Source: Mycolicibacterium litorale
Lineage (GTDB): Bacteria > Actinomycetota > Actinomycetes > Mycobacteriales > Mycobacteriaceae
Length of the DNA: 64,000 nt
Direction of reading: 5' to 3'
NCBI GenBank assembly: GCA_002007745.1
Contig: CP019882.1
Location: 1,116,001-1,180,000 of the forward strand
Shown here: positions 34,695-43,177 of the stretch, piece by piece
Layout: each line of letters begins with the position of its first letter
Position numbering within the stretch: the stretch's first letter is position 1
Notes under the pieces: model-generated
Told to the model about the DNA's origin: nothing
The model's database searches: none
What the model saw: the letters and a program-made list of their open reading frames with translations, nothing else
Made by a program: the position numbers and the translations under genes

Positions 34695-35861
34695 CTATGC
34701 CGTTGCGCGGGCTCGGACAGCCTCGGCCCGCCCGATGACCACGCGCATGATTTCGTTGGTGCCCTCCAGGATTCGGTGCACGCGCAGATCCCGGACGATC
34801 TTCTCCAGACCATATTCGCGCAGATACCCGTAGCCACCGTGCAGTTGCAGCGCCTGGTCGGCCACTTCGAAGCAGGCGTCGGTGACATACCGCTTGGCCA
34901 TCGCGCACAGTTCGACCTTGTCGGGTTCACCGCCGTCCAGCGCGATCGCCGCGCGCCACAGCATCAGCCTGGAGGTCTCCAGCGCGGTGGCCATGTCGGC
35001 GAGGGTGAACCGGATGGTCGGCTCGTCGAGCAGTGCGCCGCCGAAGGCCTGCCGGTCGGCCAGATAGGTCAGTGTCTTGTCGTAGGCCGCCTGGGCGCCG
35101 CCCAGCGAGCAGGCCGCGATGTTCAGCCGCCCGCCGTTGAGGCCGTTCATCGCAATGCCGAAGCCGCCGCCCTCGCCCTCAGGGCCACCGAGCATGGCCG
35201 AGGCCGGAACCCGCACGCCTTCTAAGATGACTTGGGCGGTGGGCTGGACGTTCCAGCCCATCTTCTCCTCGTTGGGCCCGAAACTGAGCCCCGGCGTGCC
35301 TTTTTCGACGATGAAGGCGGAAATGCCGCGGGGTCCGTCGGCGCCGGTGCGGGCCATCACCACGTACACATCCGAACTGCCCGCACCGGAGATGAACTGC
35401 TTGACCCCGTCGAGCACGTACTCGTCGCCCTCGCGGACAGCCTTGGTGCGCAGCGCTGCGGCGTCCGAACCTGCGCCGGGTTCGGTCAGGCAGTAGCTGG
35501 CGATGGCCTCCATGGACGCCAGCCGGGGGATCCATGCCGCGCGTTGGTCGGCGGTGCCGTAGGTGTCGATCATCCACGCGCACATGTTGTGGATCGAGAT
35601 GAACGCCGCCAACGCGGGGTCGGCGGCGGACAGCTCTTCGAAGATCCGTACCGCGTCGATGCGCCGCAGGCCGCTGCCGCCCGCGTCCTCGGCGCAGTAG
35701 ATGGCTGCCATCCCCAGTTCGGCGGCCGCCCGCAGCACGTCGAGGGGGAACTCCTTGGTGTGATCCCACTCCAGGGCATGGGGGGCAAGGCGTTTGGCGG
35801 CGAACGCGGCAGCCGTCTCGGCGATCACCCGTTCGTCGTCGTCCAGGGTCAGGAAGTTCAT
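34695..35861 (-). CDS. fadE9: Acyl-CoA dehydrogenase, isobutyryl-CoA dehydrogenase type (FadE9-like)
   Basis: 388 residues of FAD-dependent acyl-CoA dehydrogenase. Landmarks are YCLTEPGAGSDAAALRTKA (flavin/substrate loop) and the C-terminal QLHGGYGYLREYGLEKIVRDLRVHRILEGTNEIMR. The catalytic glutamate is expected in the last block (EGTNEI). Position between mmsA and mmsB equals FadE9 (Rv0752c), expected to act on isobutyryl-CoA. ATG 35861 overlaps the mmsA stop (ATGA), so translation is coupled. Confidence 0.92.
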   Translation of the reverse strand: MNFLTLDDDERVIAETAAAFAAKRLAPHALEWDHTKEFPLDVLRAAAELGMAAIYCAEDAGGSGLRRIDAVRIFEELSAADPALAAFISIHNMCAWMIDTYGTADQRAAWIPRLASMEAIASYCLTEPGAGSDAAALRTKAVREGDEYVLDGVKQFISGAGSSDVYVVMARTGADGPRGISAFIVEKGTPGLSFGPNEEKMGWNVQPTAQVILEGVRVPASAMLGGPEGEGGGFGIAMNGLNGGRLNIAACSLGGAQAAYDKTLTYLADRQAFGGALLDEPTIRFTLADMATALETSRLMLWRAAIALDGGEPDKVELCAMAKRYVTDACFEVADQALQLHGGYGYLREYGLEKIVRDLRVHRILEGTNEIMRVVIGRAEAVRARATA

Positions 35862-37378
35862 TTCATGGTGGGGATGACGAACTCGGCCCCGTCCTTGATG
35901 CCCGACGGCCACCGCTCGGTGACGGTCTTGGTCTTGGTGTAGAACAGGATCGAGTGCGGCCCGTGCTGGTTGAGGTCGCCGAAGCCGGAGCGCTTCCAGC
36001 CGCCGAAGGTGTGATACGACACCGGGACCGGGATCGGCACGTTGACGCCGACCATGCCGACCTGCACGCGGGAGACGAAGTCGCGGGCGGCGTCGCCGTC
36101 GCGGGTGAAGATCGCCACCCCGTTGCCGTATTCGTGCTCGGTGGGAAGGCGAAGGGCCTCTTCGTAATCTTCGGCCCGCACGATGCACAGCACCGGGCCG
36201 AAGATCTCGTCGGTGTAGATCGACATGTCGGTGGTGACGTGGTCGAACAAGGTGGGGCCGATGAAGAATCCACCCTCGAGGCTGGCGTCGCCGAAGGTCA
36301 GTTCGTCAGCGGCCTTTTCGCGGCCGTCGACCACGATCTCGGCCCCGGCGGCCACACCGGCGTCGATGTAGTCCCGGACCCGCTTGAGCGCGGCGCCGGT
36401 GACCAGTGGTCCGTAGTCGGCCTTGGGGTCCAGGCTGTGGCCGACCCGCAGGTTGTTGATCCGCTCGACGAGCCGGGCTCTTAAGCGGTCCGCTGTTTCT
36501 TTGCCGACGGGCACCGCGACGCTGATCGCCATGCAGCGCTCACCGGCGCTGCCGTAGCCGGCGCCGATCAGGGCGTCAACGGCCTGGTCCAGGTCGGCGT
36601 CGGGCATGACGATCATGTGGTTCTTGGCGCCGCCGAAGCACTGCGAACGTTTCCCGTTGGCCGCGGCGGTGGAGTAGATGTACTGCGCGATGTCGGAGCT
36701 GCCGACGAAGCCGACGGCCTTGATGTCGGGATGGGTGAGGATCGCGTCGACGGCTTCCTTGTCGCCCTGCACCACCTGGAAGACACCGGCGGGCAGGCCG
36801 GCTTCTCCGAACAACTCGGCCAGGCGCACCGGCACCGAGGGGTCGCGCTCGGAGGGCTTGAGGATGAACGCGTTGCCGCATGCCAGGGCGGGCCCGGCCT
36901 TCCACAGCGGGATCATCGCCGGGAAGTTGAACGGGGTGATCCCGGCGACCACACCGAGCGGCTGGCGGATGGAGTACACGTCGATGCCGCCGCCGGCGCC
37001 CTCGGTGAATTCGCCCTTGAGCAGGTGCGGGATGCCGATGGCGAATTCGATGACCTCGATGCCGCGCTGGATGTCACCGCGGGAGTCGGCCACGGTCTTG
37101 CCGTGCTCGATGGACAGCAGCTCGGCCAGCTCGTCGACGTTGGCGTTGACCAGCTCGATGAACTTCATCATCACCCGCGCCCGGCGTTGCGGGTTCCAGG
37201 CCGCCCACTCCTTCTGCGCCTCGACCGCCGAGGCCACCGCGGTGGCGACGTCGGCCTCGCTGGCCAGCAGCACCTGGGCCTGCACCTCACCGGTGCTGGG
37301 GTTGAGGACATCGGCGGTGCGCGTGCTGGACAGGTTGCTGCGCTTGCCGTCGATGAAGTGCGGAATGGTTGTGCTCAT
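35858..37378 (-). CDS. mmsA: Methylmalonate-semialdehyde dehydrogenase (acylating)
   Basis: 506 residues, CoA-dependent aldehyde dehydrogenase that converts methylmalonate semialdehyde to propionyl-CoA in valine (and thymine) catabolism. Signatures: PFNFPAMIPLW, FGGAKNHMIVMPDADLDQAVDALIGAGYGSAGERCMAIS with the nucleophile cysteine in ERCMA. The acylating subfamily lacks the usual general-base glutamate in the GGKN block, and here that position reads GGAKNH. It is the first gene of the operon and has a strong palindrome upstream at 37409-37426. Confidence 0.95.
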   Translation of the reverse strand: MSTTIPHFIDGKRSNLSSTRTADVLNPSTGEVQAQVLLASEADVATAVASAVEAQKEWAAWNPQRRARVMMKFIELVNANVDELAELLSIEHGKTVADSRGDIQRGIEVIEFAIGIPHLLKGEFTEGAGGGIDVYSIRQPLGVVAGITPFNFPAMIPLWKAGPALACGNAFILKPSERDPSVPVRLAELFGEAGLPAGVFQVVQGDKEAVDAILTHPDIKAVGFVGSSDIAQYIYSTAAANGKRSQCFGGAKNHMIVMPDADLDQAVDALIGAGYGSAGERCMAISVAVPVGKETADRLRARLVERINNLRVGHSLDPKADYGPLVTGAALKRVRDYIDAGVAAGAEIVVDGREKAADELTFGDASLEGGFFIGPTLFDHVTTDMSIYTDEIFGPVLCIVRAEDYEEALRLPTEHEYGNGVAIFTRDGDAARDFVSRVQVGMVGVNVPIPVPVSYHTFGGWKRSGFGDLNQHGPHSILFYTKTKTVTERWPSGIKDGAEFVIPTMK

Positions 37379-37408
37379 GACTGCCCCTTGGCTGACCTGG
37401 CGGCTGAA

Positions 37409-37426
37409 TACTAGGACATCCTAGTA
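37409..37426. promoter_or_regulatory. 18-base palindromic operator upstream of mmsA
   Basis: TACTAGGA-CA-TCCTAGTA: two perfect 8-base inverted arms with a 2-base centre, 31 bases upstream of the mmsA start. The shape fits a TetR-family operator, and the CTAG content suggests it overlaps the -10 region. No TetR gene is encoded next to it. Confidence 0.65.
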
Positions 37427-37473
37427 ACTGGCTTCGGCTGTCCGCAAGGGGTCGAGGAGAGCCCCGCCGCCCC

Positions 37474-37529
37474 CGAGTCTGCGTACAGATCGCTTTTCCT
37501 CGCTGAATGTCGATCTGTGCGCAGACTCG
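37474..37529. repeat. 19-base inverted repeat between dctR and mmsA
   Basis: CGAGTCTGCGTACAGATCG (37474-37492) and CGATCTGTGCGCAGACTCG (37511-37529) pair over 19 bases with one A/G (wobble) difference and an 18-base loop containing CTTTTCC. It starts eight bases after the dctR stop on the minus strand, so it can end the dctSR transcript; it also lies upstream of mmsA. It may be a dispersed intergenic palindrome rather than a simple terminator. Confidence 0.75.
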
Positions 37530-37536
37530 ATGAGCG

Positions 37537-38217
37537 CTAACGCCATTGGTAGCGGGTCGAGGGCCGCCCGGTCTTGCCGTATTCGGTCAGCCGGATGACG
37601 GTGCCGTCGTCGGCCAGGCGTTCCAGATAGCGCCACGCGGTCACCCGGGAGACGCCGACCAGTTTGGCGGCCTCGTCGGCGGTCAGCCCGTCGGCGCGGT
37701 CGCGCACGGCACGGGCGATCCCGTCGGTGGTGGCCGGTGCCGCGCCCTTGGGCGCCACGGACTTGTCGGTGCTGATCCGCAGTTCGGCCAGCGCGCGGTC
37801 CACCTCGGCTTGGCTGGCGGCATCGGTGCCGGCCGGCAGTGCCTCGCGGTAGCGGCGGTAGCGCTCGAGGCGGTCGCGGAAGGCGGCGAAGGTGAACGGC
37901 TTGAGCAGGTAGGCCAGCGCGCCGTGCGCCACTGCGGCGCGCACCATCTCCAGGTCGCGCTCGGAGGTGATCGCGATGATGTCGGGGGCCGGCCGCAGGC
38001 CGGACAACGCGGAGGCCAACGCGATGCCGCTGGCATCGGGTAGTCCGAGGTCGAGCAGCACCAGGTCGACGGGAGTTTCGGCTTCGGCGGCGATGCGCAT
38101 CGCATCGCGGGCGGTGCCGGCCACTCCGGCGACGGTAAACCCTTGCAGCCGAGTCAGATACGTGCGGTGCGCCTCGGCGATCAGCGGCTCGTCCTCGACG
38201 ATCAGCACCGTGATCAT
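37537..38217 (-). CDS. Response regulator, CitB/DctR family
   Basis: 226 residues. Receiver domain (1-120) with acidic D9/E10-type pocket, phospho-acceptor D56 (LLDLGLPD) and conserved Lys in YLLKPFTF. The C-terminal part has a helix-turn-helix, LTADEAAKLVGVSRVTAWRYLERL. This domain order is typical of CitB/DcuR/DctR regulators, which respond to di- and tricarboxylates. ATG 38217 overlaps the stop of the histidine kinase gene. With DctA divergently encoded next door, control of C4-dicarboxylate uptake is likely. Confidence 0.9.
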   Translation of the reverse strand: MITVLIVEDEPLIAEAHRTYLTRLQGFTVAGVAGTARDAMRIAAEAETPVDLVLLDLGLPDASGIALASALSGLRPAPDIIAITSERDLEMVRAAVAHGALAYLLKPFTFAAFRDRLERYRRYREALPAGTDAASQAEVDRALAELRISTDKSVAPKGAAPATTDGIARAVRDRADGLTADEAAKLVGVSRVTAWRYLERLADDGTVIRLTEYGKTGRPSTRYQWR

Positions 38218-39746
38218 GGGATGGTCACCGTCACCACCGAACCGTAGGTGACATCCGCCGTCAGCGTGCCGCCGTGGCGGTTGACGATCTGGGCGACCAG
38301 CGCCAGCCCGAGGCCCTGGTGGCCCGCGTCGGTGCCGGACTTCGTCGAGTAGCCGCGCTGCATCGCGCGCCCGAAGGTGTCGGGGTCCATGCCGGGGCCG
38401 CTGTCGGCCACCTGGATCACCAGGCGCTGCTCGTCCTGGGCGACGGTGACCTCGATCCACGGGTCGGCGCGGTCGCACGCGTCCATCGCGTTGTCGATCA
38501 GGTTGCCCAGAACGGTGACCATCTCCTGCGGGTTGAGCATGGATTCGGCGGGCAGGTGGGTCTCTTCGGTGATGGTCAGTTCGACGCCACGCTCGTCGGC
38601 TTCGGCGGTCTTGCCCAGCAGCAGCGCGACCAGTGCGGGTTCGCTTACCGCCTCGGAGATCCGGTCGACCAGTTGCTGGGACAGCGCCAGTTCCTGGGTG
38701 GCGAACTTGACCGCTTCGTCGGGGCGGCCCATCTCCACCAGGGTGACGACGGTGTGCAGTTTGTTGGCCGACTCGTGGGCCTGGGCGCGCAGTGAATCGG
38801 CGAACACCTGCAGGGAGCTCAATTCGCCCAGCGCGCCTTGCAATTCGGTGCGGTCGCGGATGGTGACCACCTCGGAGTCCGAGGCGCTGACCTGGGAGCG
38901 GTTGACCACCAGCACCCGGTCGTCGGTGAGGCGGACCTCGTCGCGCACGCCGGGATCGTTGCCGCGCAGGAACTCCGGCAGGTCGGCGCGGGTGATAGGG
39001 CCCGGTGGCAGGCCCAGCAACCGCCGGGCTTCGTCGTTGACCAGGGCGACGCCGTCGTGGTCGAGGACGATGAGCCCTTCGGAGACCGAGTGCAGGATCG
39101 CGTCGTGGTGGTCGTACATCACCCGCAGTTCGTCGGGGGCCAGGCCGTGGGTCTGGCGCAGGATGCGCCGGCGGATCGCCCAGATACCGACGAAGGACAA
39201 CGCCAGCGCACCGGCGCCGACGGCGGCGATGGCCGGCCACTGAGAGCGCCAGCGAGCGGCCAGGCTCTCCTGGGTGATGCCGGCGGCGACCAGCCCGATG
39301 ACCCGGCCCTGGCCGTCGCGAACCGGGGCGATGGTGCGGACCGACGGCCCCAGGGTGCCGGTGTAGACCTCGGTGTAGATCTCGCCGTGCAGGGCCGGAT
39401 CGATGGTGCCGATGTACTTTTGCCCGATCAGGTCGGGGTTGGTGTGGGTGAACCGGGTGCGGTCAGGGGCCATGATGGTGATGAACGCGATGTCGGTACC
39501 CTTGCGCACGGCCTCGGTGACCGGCTGAAGAACCGTTGTGGCGTCGCCGTTTTCGATGGCCGACGCGGTGGAGGGGGAGTCGGCCAGCGCGACGGCGATC
39601 GCGGTGACCTTCTGGCGGGCGGACTCGTCGCCGTCGCGGCGGGCGTCGAACAGGGCCAGTGCACTGCCGGCCAGGACCACCAGCACGATCACGGTGGCCT
39701 GCAGGGCGAAAGCCTGTCCGGCCAGCGAGCGGGGGAGTACCGCCAC
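38214..39746 (-). CDS. Sensor histidine kinase, CitA/DcuS family
   Basis: 510 residues. Membrane helices at about 12-34 and 172-192 enclose an extracytoplasmic PAS-like sensor domain (HTNPDLIGQKYIG is typical of CitA/DcuS). A cytoplasmic PAS (about 215-300), the SpoOB-type H-box RAQAHESANKLHTV and the ATPase domain (NLIDNAMDACDRA, DSGPGMD, GLGLALV) follow. The histidine in AQAHE is the expected phosphorylation site. It forms a two-component system with the overlapping response regulator and is divergent from dctA. Confidence 0.92.
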   Translation of the reverse strand: MAVLPRSLAGQAFALQATVIVLVVLAGSALALFDARRDGDESARQKVTAIAVALADSPSTASAIENGDATTVLQPVTEAVRKGTDIAFITIMAPDRTRFTHTNPDLIGQKYIGTIDPALHGEIYTEVYTGTLGPSVRTIAPVRDGQGRVIGLVAAGITQESLAARWRSQWPAIAAVGAGALALSFVGIWAIRRRILRQTHGLAPDELRVMYDHHDAILHSVSEGLIVLDHDGVALVNDEARRLLGLPPGPITRADLPEFLRGNDPGVRDEVRLTDDRVLVVNRSQVSASDSEVVTIRDRTELQGALGELSSLQVFADSLRAQAHESANKLHTVVTLVEMGRPDEAVKFATQELALSQQLVDRISEAVSEPALVALLLGKTAEADERGVELTITEETHLPAESMLNPQEMVTVLGNLIDNAMDACDRADPWIEVTVAQDEQRLVIQVADSGPGMDPDTFGRAMQRGYSTKSGTDAGHQGLGLALVAQIVNRHGGTLTADVTYGSVVTVTIP

Positions 39747-39761
39747 TGCTCACCTCCGGTT

Positions 39762-39803
39762 GAACGTAATGAACTAAAGCGTGACCTGGCTCACGTTACG
39801 TTC
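39762..39803. promoter_or_regulatory. CRP-like site nested in a larger inverted repeat, dctS/dctA promoter region
   Basis: CGTGACCTGGCTCACG (39780-39795) is a perfect GTGA-N6-TCAC palindrome, the consensus form of a CRP/FNR-family site. It is flanked by GAACGTAA (39762-39769) and its inverse TTACGTTC (39796-39803). The 104-base divergent region between the kinase and dctA starts thus carries a probable cAMP-receptor-protein site and a possible response-regulator site. Confidence 0.65.
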
Positions 39804-39850
39804 GACCATCCTTGCAGACCCATCGCAGGTGATCTGGAAGGAAACCGCTC

Positions 39851-41227
39851 ATGACCACGGTTTTGGATCGGCGCAATGCCGACGACACACCCCCGCCGCG
39901 CAAGCGCCGCGACCGCACCCACTGGTTGTACCTGGCGGTCATCGCCGCGGTCATCGGTGGTGTGATCGTCGGCCTGGTCGCCCCGTCGGTGGGCAAGGAG
40001 GTCGGCGTTCTCGGCACGATGTTCGTCAGCCTGATCAAGATGATGATCGCCCCGGTGATCTTCTGCACCATCGTGCTGGGCATCGGATCGGTGCGGAGGG
40101 CCGCCACCGTCGGCAAGGTCGGCGGGCTGGCGTTCGGCTACTTCCTTTTGATGTCGACCATCGCGCTGGCGATCGGCCTGCTGGTGGGCAACCTGCTGCA
40201 CCCGGGCAGCACGCTGAACCTGTCGGAGTCGGCGGCCGGTAAGGGTGCCGAGCTGGCCGAGAAGGCTCATGAGGCCGGCGGTGTCATGGACTTCATCCAG
40301 CACATCATCCCGACCTCGCTGTTCTCCTCGCTGACCGAGGGCAATGTGCTGCAGGCGCTGTTCGTGGCGCTGCTGGTCGGCTTCGCGATTCAGGCGATGG
40401 GTACCAAGGGCGAGCCGATCCTGCGCGGGGTGGAGCACCTGCAGCGGCTGGTGTTCAAGATCCTGGCGATGGTGTTGTGGCTGGCCCCGATCGGCGCGTT
40501 CGGCGCGATCGCCAACGTGGTGGGCCAGACCGGCTGGAGCGCGGTGACCAACTTGCTGACGCTGATGTTCGGCTTCTACGTCACCTGCATCGTGTTCGTC
40601 TTCGGGGTCCTCGGCGCGCTGCTGCGGATGGTGTCCGGGGTGTCGATCTTCAAGCTGGTGCGTTACCTGGCGCGGGAGTACCTGCTGATCTTCGCGACCT
40701 CGTCGTCGGAGTCGGCGCTGCCGCGGCTGATCGCCAAGATGGAGCACCTGGGCGTGCAACAGAGCACCGTGGGTGTTGTTGTGCCAACCGGGTATTCGTT
40801 CAACCTCGACGGCACCGCGATCTATCTGACCATGGCCTCGCTGTTCATCGCCGACGCGCTGGGCAGCCCGCTGTCGGTGGGCCAGCAGATCGGCCTGCTG
40901 GTGTTCATGATCGTGGCGTCCAAGGGCGCGGCCGGGGTGAGCGGGGCCGGGCTGGCGACGCTGGCCGGCGGCCTGCAGGCCCATCGCCCCGAGCTGCTCG
41001 ACGGGGTGGGTCTGATCGTCGGGATCGACCGGTTCATGTCCGAGGCGCGGGCGGTGACCAACTTCTCCGGCAACGCGGTGGCCACCCTGCTGGTGGGGTC
41101 GTGGACCAAGACCGTCGACAGCGCCAAGGTCAACGCGGTGCTCAGCGGCCGGGACCCGTTCGACGAGCTCACCATGCTCGACGACGATCACGCCCCGTCG
41201 CCGCAGAAGGAGGCCGTCGCGGCCTGA
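39851..41227 (+). CDS. dctA: C4-dicarboxylate:cation symporter DctA
   Basis: 458 residues of the dicarboxylate/amino acid:cation symporter family, taking up succinate, fumarate and malate with protons or sodium. Typical blocks: MFVSLIKMMIAPVIFCTIVLGI, the serine-rich FATSSSESALPRLIAKME (re-entrant loop 1), PTGYSFNLDGTAIYLTMA, ASKGAAGVSGAG (loop 2) and VGIDRFMSEARAVTNFSGNAVATL with the substrate-binding N/R residues. It is divergent from the DctS/DctR-like pair. Two hairpins follow its stop. Confidence 0.96.
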   Translation: MTTVLDRRNADDTPPPRKRRDRTHWLYLAVIAAVIGGVIVGLVAPSVGKEVGVLGTMFVSLIKMMIAPVIFCTIVLGIGSVRRAATVGKVGGLAFGYFLLMSTIALAIGLLVGNLLHPGSTLNLSESAAGKGAELAEKAHEAGGVMDFIQHIIPTSLFSSLTEGNVLQALFVALLVGFAIQAMGTKGEPILRGVEHLQRLVFKILAMVLWLAPIGAFGAIANVVGQTGWSAVTNLLTLMFGFYVTCIVFVFGVLGALLRMVSGVSIFKLVRYLAREYLLIFATSSSESALPRLIAKMEHLGVQQSTVGVVVPTGYSFNLDGTAIYLTMASLFIADALGSPLSVGQQIGLLVFMIVASKGAAGVSGAGLATLAGGLQAHRPELLDGVGLIVGIDRFMSEARAVTNFSGNAVATLLVGSWTKTVDSAKVNAVLSGRDPFDELTMLDDDHAPSPQKEAVAA

Positions 41228-41239
41228 TTGCCGAGCTCA

Positions 41240-41273
41240 CGACACCCCGGGATGGTCTTCCCCCGGGGTGTCG
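41240..41273 (+). terminator. Hairpin after dctA
   Basis: CGACACCCCGGG (41240-41251) pairs with CCCGGGGTGTCG (41262-41273), a perfect 12-base stem, 12 bases after the dctA stop. There is no T run, so it is the tail-less type frequently seen in mycobacteria. Confidence 0.7.
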
Positions 41274-41301
41274 TGCTGTGCGGGTGTCGGTGCTGCGGAC
41301 A

Positions 41302-41343
41302 CGGAAAAAGCCCGGCAGGTCGGGGGGTCGCCGGGCTTTTCCG
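41302..41343. terminator. Second hairpin after dctA, with A and T tracts
   Basis: CGGAAAAAGCCCGGC (41302-41316) and GCCGGGCTTTTCCG (41330-41343) pair with one bulged A. The A and T tracts inside the arms make it usable in both directions. It probably backs up the first hairpin. Confidence 0.65.
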
Positions 41344-41574
41344 CGATCTGGGGCCGAGGCTTCAGGTCGCATTTCCGACGATAGCGCAGTAGAGGCGGAT
41401 CGCAAACTAGCCGGTGCGTCAAATACGCTCATTTGCAAGGGATTTCGTATGAATCGCCAGGTCGGCGGCGCTCAGATCCACAGGATGTTCTCAGGGCAGG
41501 GTGGGCGTTGGGCGCGTCGCGGCGCTGGTTTGCTGGAAATTGCACATCGCGCTTTCTAGCCTCACGATGAGGAT

Positions 41575-42123
41575 GTGGCGACTCCCAACGATGTGTCCGG
41601 GGCAGACCGGGACCTCGCCGCCAGAGTTCTTCACGAGCTGCTGCATCACATCGAGGTCGGCAATGCCAACGCTGCCGCCTACCCCCGCCCCGGCCGGTAC
41701 ACGTTTCTGGTATCCCACGCGTGGACCGATGGCGCGGCCATGCACGTGGTCTTCACCGCGCCGCCCTCGGATCGGAGCTGGGGTTTGGTCCGCGATGTTC
41801 GAGGGTCGCTGATCAACCCATCCCCGTGGAATGAGGCCGACGATCCAGCCCAGTACTACTACCTACTTGATCTGGAGGAGGACTGGCCCGGCGCGGAATC
41901 TCGAGAGTCCGGCGAAGGTGACGACCTGATCTGGTGGCGCGGCGATCCCCGCTCCGATCTCCCAGCCCACCCCTCCGAGCTCCCGGAGGCCTACCGCTAC
42001 CGCCCGCCACCACCTGACCCGGCCTGGATCGACCACCGCCCACGGCCAGTGATCGATCCGCGCCGATACGCGGACCCCACTGGGCCACTGCCACCGGGCA
42101 TCCGTCCGCCGGATCGTTTGTGA
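41575..42123 (+). CDS. Hypothetical protein
   Basis: 182 residues from GTG 41575. I do not recognise the family. The sequence is acidic, without membrane segments or signal peptide; the N-terminal half (RVLHELLHHIEVGNANAAA, then FLVSHAWTDGAAMHVVFTAP) looks like a folded domain, and the C-terminal third is Pro/Arg/Asp-rich. Codon usage fits its neighbours and no competing frame is better, so I regard it as a real gene. It lies between dctA and the tRNA. Confidence 0.6.
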   Translation: MATPNDVSGADRDLAARVLHELLHHIEVGNANAAAYPRPGRYTFLVSHAWTDGAAMHVVFTAPPSDRSWGLVRDVRGSLINPSPWNEADDPAQYYYLLDLEEDWPGAESRESGEGDDLIWWRGDPRSDLPAHPSELPEAYRYRPPPPDPAWIDHRPRPVIDPRRYADPTGPLPPGIRPPDRL

Positions 42124-42217
42124 GTGGCCGGGGTTGGCAAGGTCATCGACGGCGCCGCGGCACCCGGAGCGCTCACCAATGGCGGCAATAGCCTGAAGTA
42201 GGCTCTGAGCCGCGACG

Positions 42218-42294
42218 GCCCCCATAGCCCAATTGGCAGAGGCAGCGGACTTAAAATCCGCACAGTGTCGGTTCGAGTCCGACTGGGGGCACCA
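42218..42294 (+). tRNA. tRNA with UAA anticodon (tRNA-Leu), short variable loop, CCA encoded
   Basis: The full cloverleaf can be drawn. Acceptor GCCCCCA (42218-42224) pairs with TGGGGGC (42284-42290), and discriminator A and CCA are at 42291-42294. The D stem is GCC/GGC. The anticodon stem GCGGA/TCCGC encloses the loop CTTAAAA, giving anticodon UAA for the leucine codon UUA. The T arm is GTCGG-TTCGAGT-CCGAC. The variable region is only five bases (42262-42266), whereas bacterial tRNA-Leu normally has a long variable arm. The discriminator A fits leucine. Confidence 0.9.
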
Positions 42295-42304
42295 CCGGCT
42301 CAGA

Positions 42305-43177
42305 TCATCGCCCCACCATCGCACCGGTCAGGCCGCCGCCATCGGCTCCGCTCGGATCCCGGCGCAGGATCAACGCGGCGATACCGAGAGTGATCAGGGT
42401 GAGCACCAGCACCAGCGTGGACATCGCCGCAATCTCGGGCCGCAGTGATGCCTTCAGCGAGGCGAACACGTAGACCGGCCACGGCGTCGAACCCGCGACC
42501 GAGACGAACGATGAGACGACGGTGTTGTCGAGGCTGAGGGTGAAGGCCAGCAGCGCACCCGATATGACTGCGGGCCGGATCAACGGCAACGTGATATCGG
42601 TGAACCGCCGCAGCGGCGGGGCGTACAGGTCGGCGGCAGCCTCTTCGAGTGTTTCGTTCATCCCAACAACCCGCGCCCGCACGATGAAAGTGACCACCGC
42701 ACTGGCGAAGAGGGAATTGGCGATGATCAGGCGCACCTGACCGATGTTGAAGCCGGCGATTCCCCAGTCAACCCCGAGGGTGACGAACCAGGGGAGTAGC
42801 GAGATGGCGCTGACGATCTCCGGCGTGACCATCACCAAGCCCAGCAGCACCAGCAGTGCGGGCGCCCACCAGCCCGGCCGACGGGCTAGCGCGATGCCGG
42901 CGAAGGTGCCGAGCGCGGTGGCGACGACGGCAGTGCCGGCGGCGGTGATCAACGAGACGGTGATCGAGTCGGTGATCGCCGGATTGTTCAGCGCCGCGAG
43001 ATACGGCTGGACACTGAATCCCTCGAACGTCTGCAGTGTGCGCCCGGAGTTGAACGAAAACACCACGATGACGATGATCGGGAAGAAGAGGAACAGCAGG
43101 ACGAGCATTCCCCAGACATTCAAGAATGCGTCGGCGGGACGAATCCGGCGCCGACGGCGCGGTGGTGCCCCGGTCAT
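42305..43177 (-). CDS. ABC transporter permease, spermidine/putrescine type (PotC-like)
   Basis: 290 residues, six membrane helices. The EAA loop is ETLEEAAADLYAPPLRRFTDITLPLIRPAVISG, which docks to the ATPase. It has the FFPIIVIVVFSFNSGR N-terminal helix typical of PotC-type permeases of polyamine/opine/2-aminoethylphosphonate transporters. ATG 43177 overlaps the stop of the other permease. It is the last gene of the operon running from 48794 leftward. Confidence 0.88.
   Translation of the reverse strand: MTGAPPRRRRRIRPADAFLNVWGMLVLLFLFFPIIVIVVFSFNSGRTLQTFEGFSVQPYLAALNNPAITDSITVSLITAAGTAVVATALGTFAGIALARRPGWWAPALLVLLGLVMVTPEIVSAISLLPWFVTLGVDWGIAGFNIGQVRLIIANSLFASAVVTFIVRARVVGMNETLEEAAADLYAPPLRRFTDITLPLIRPAVISGALLAFTLSLDNTVVSSFVSVAGSTPWPVYVFASLKASLRPEIAAMSTLVLVLTLITLGIAALILRRDPSGADGGGLTGAMVGR

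Larger units (their letters stand above)
41228..41574. other. Intergenic region after dctA
   Basis: 347 bases. The first 115 hold the two hairpins described separately. The rest (about 41345-41574) is somewhat lower in GC and should contain the promoter of the following small gene; TTGCAAGGGATTTCGTAT at about 41433-41450 is a possible but weak promoter segment. No RNA gene or coding region is evident. Confidence 0.4.

Noticed and set aside
38218..39240. Long N-terminal extension of the response regulator frame
   Set aside because: It is the shadow of the histidine kinase; the receiver domain starts at 38217.
39791..41191. A 466-residue open frame antisense to dctA
   Set aside because: Same shadow composition; dctA has full family motifs.
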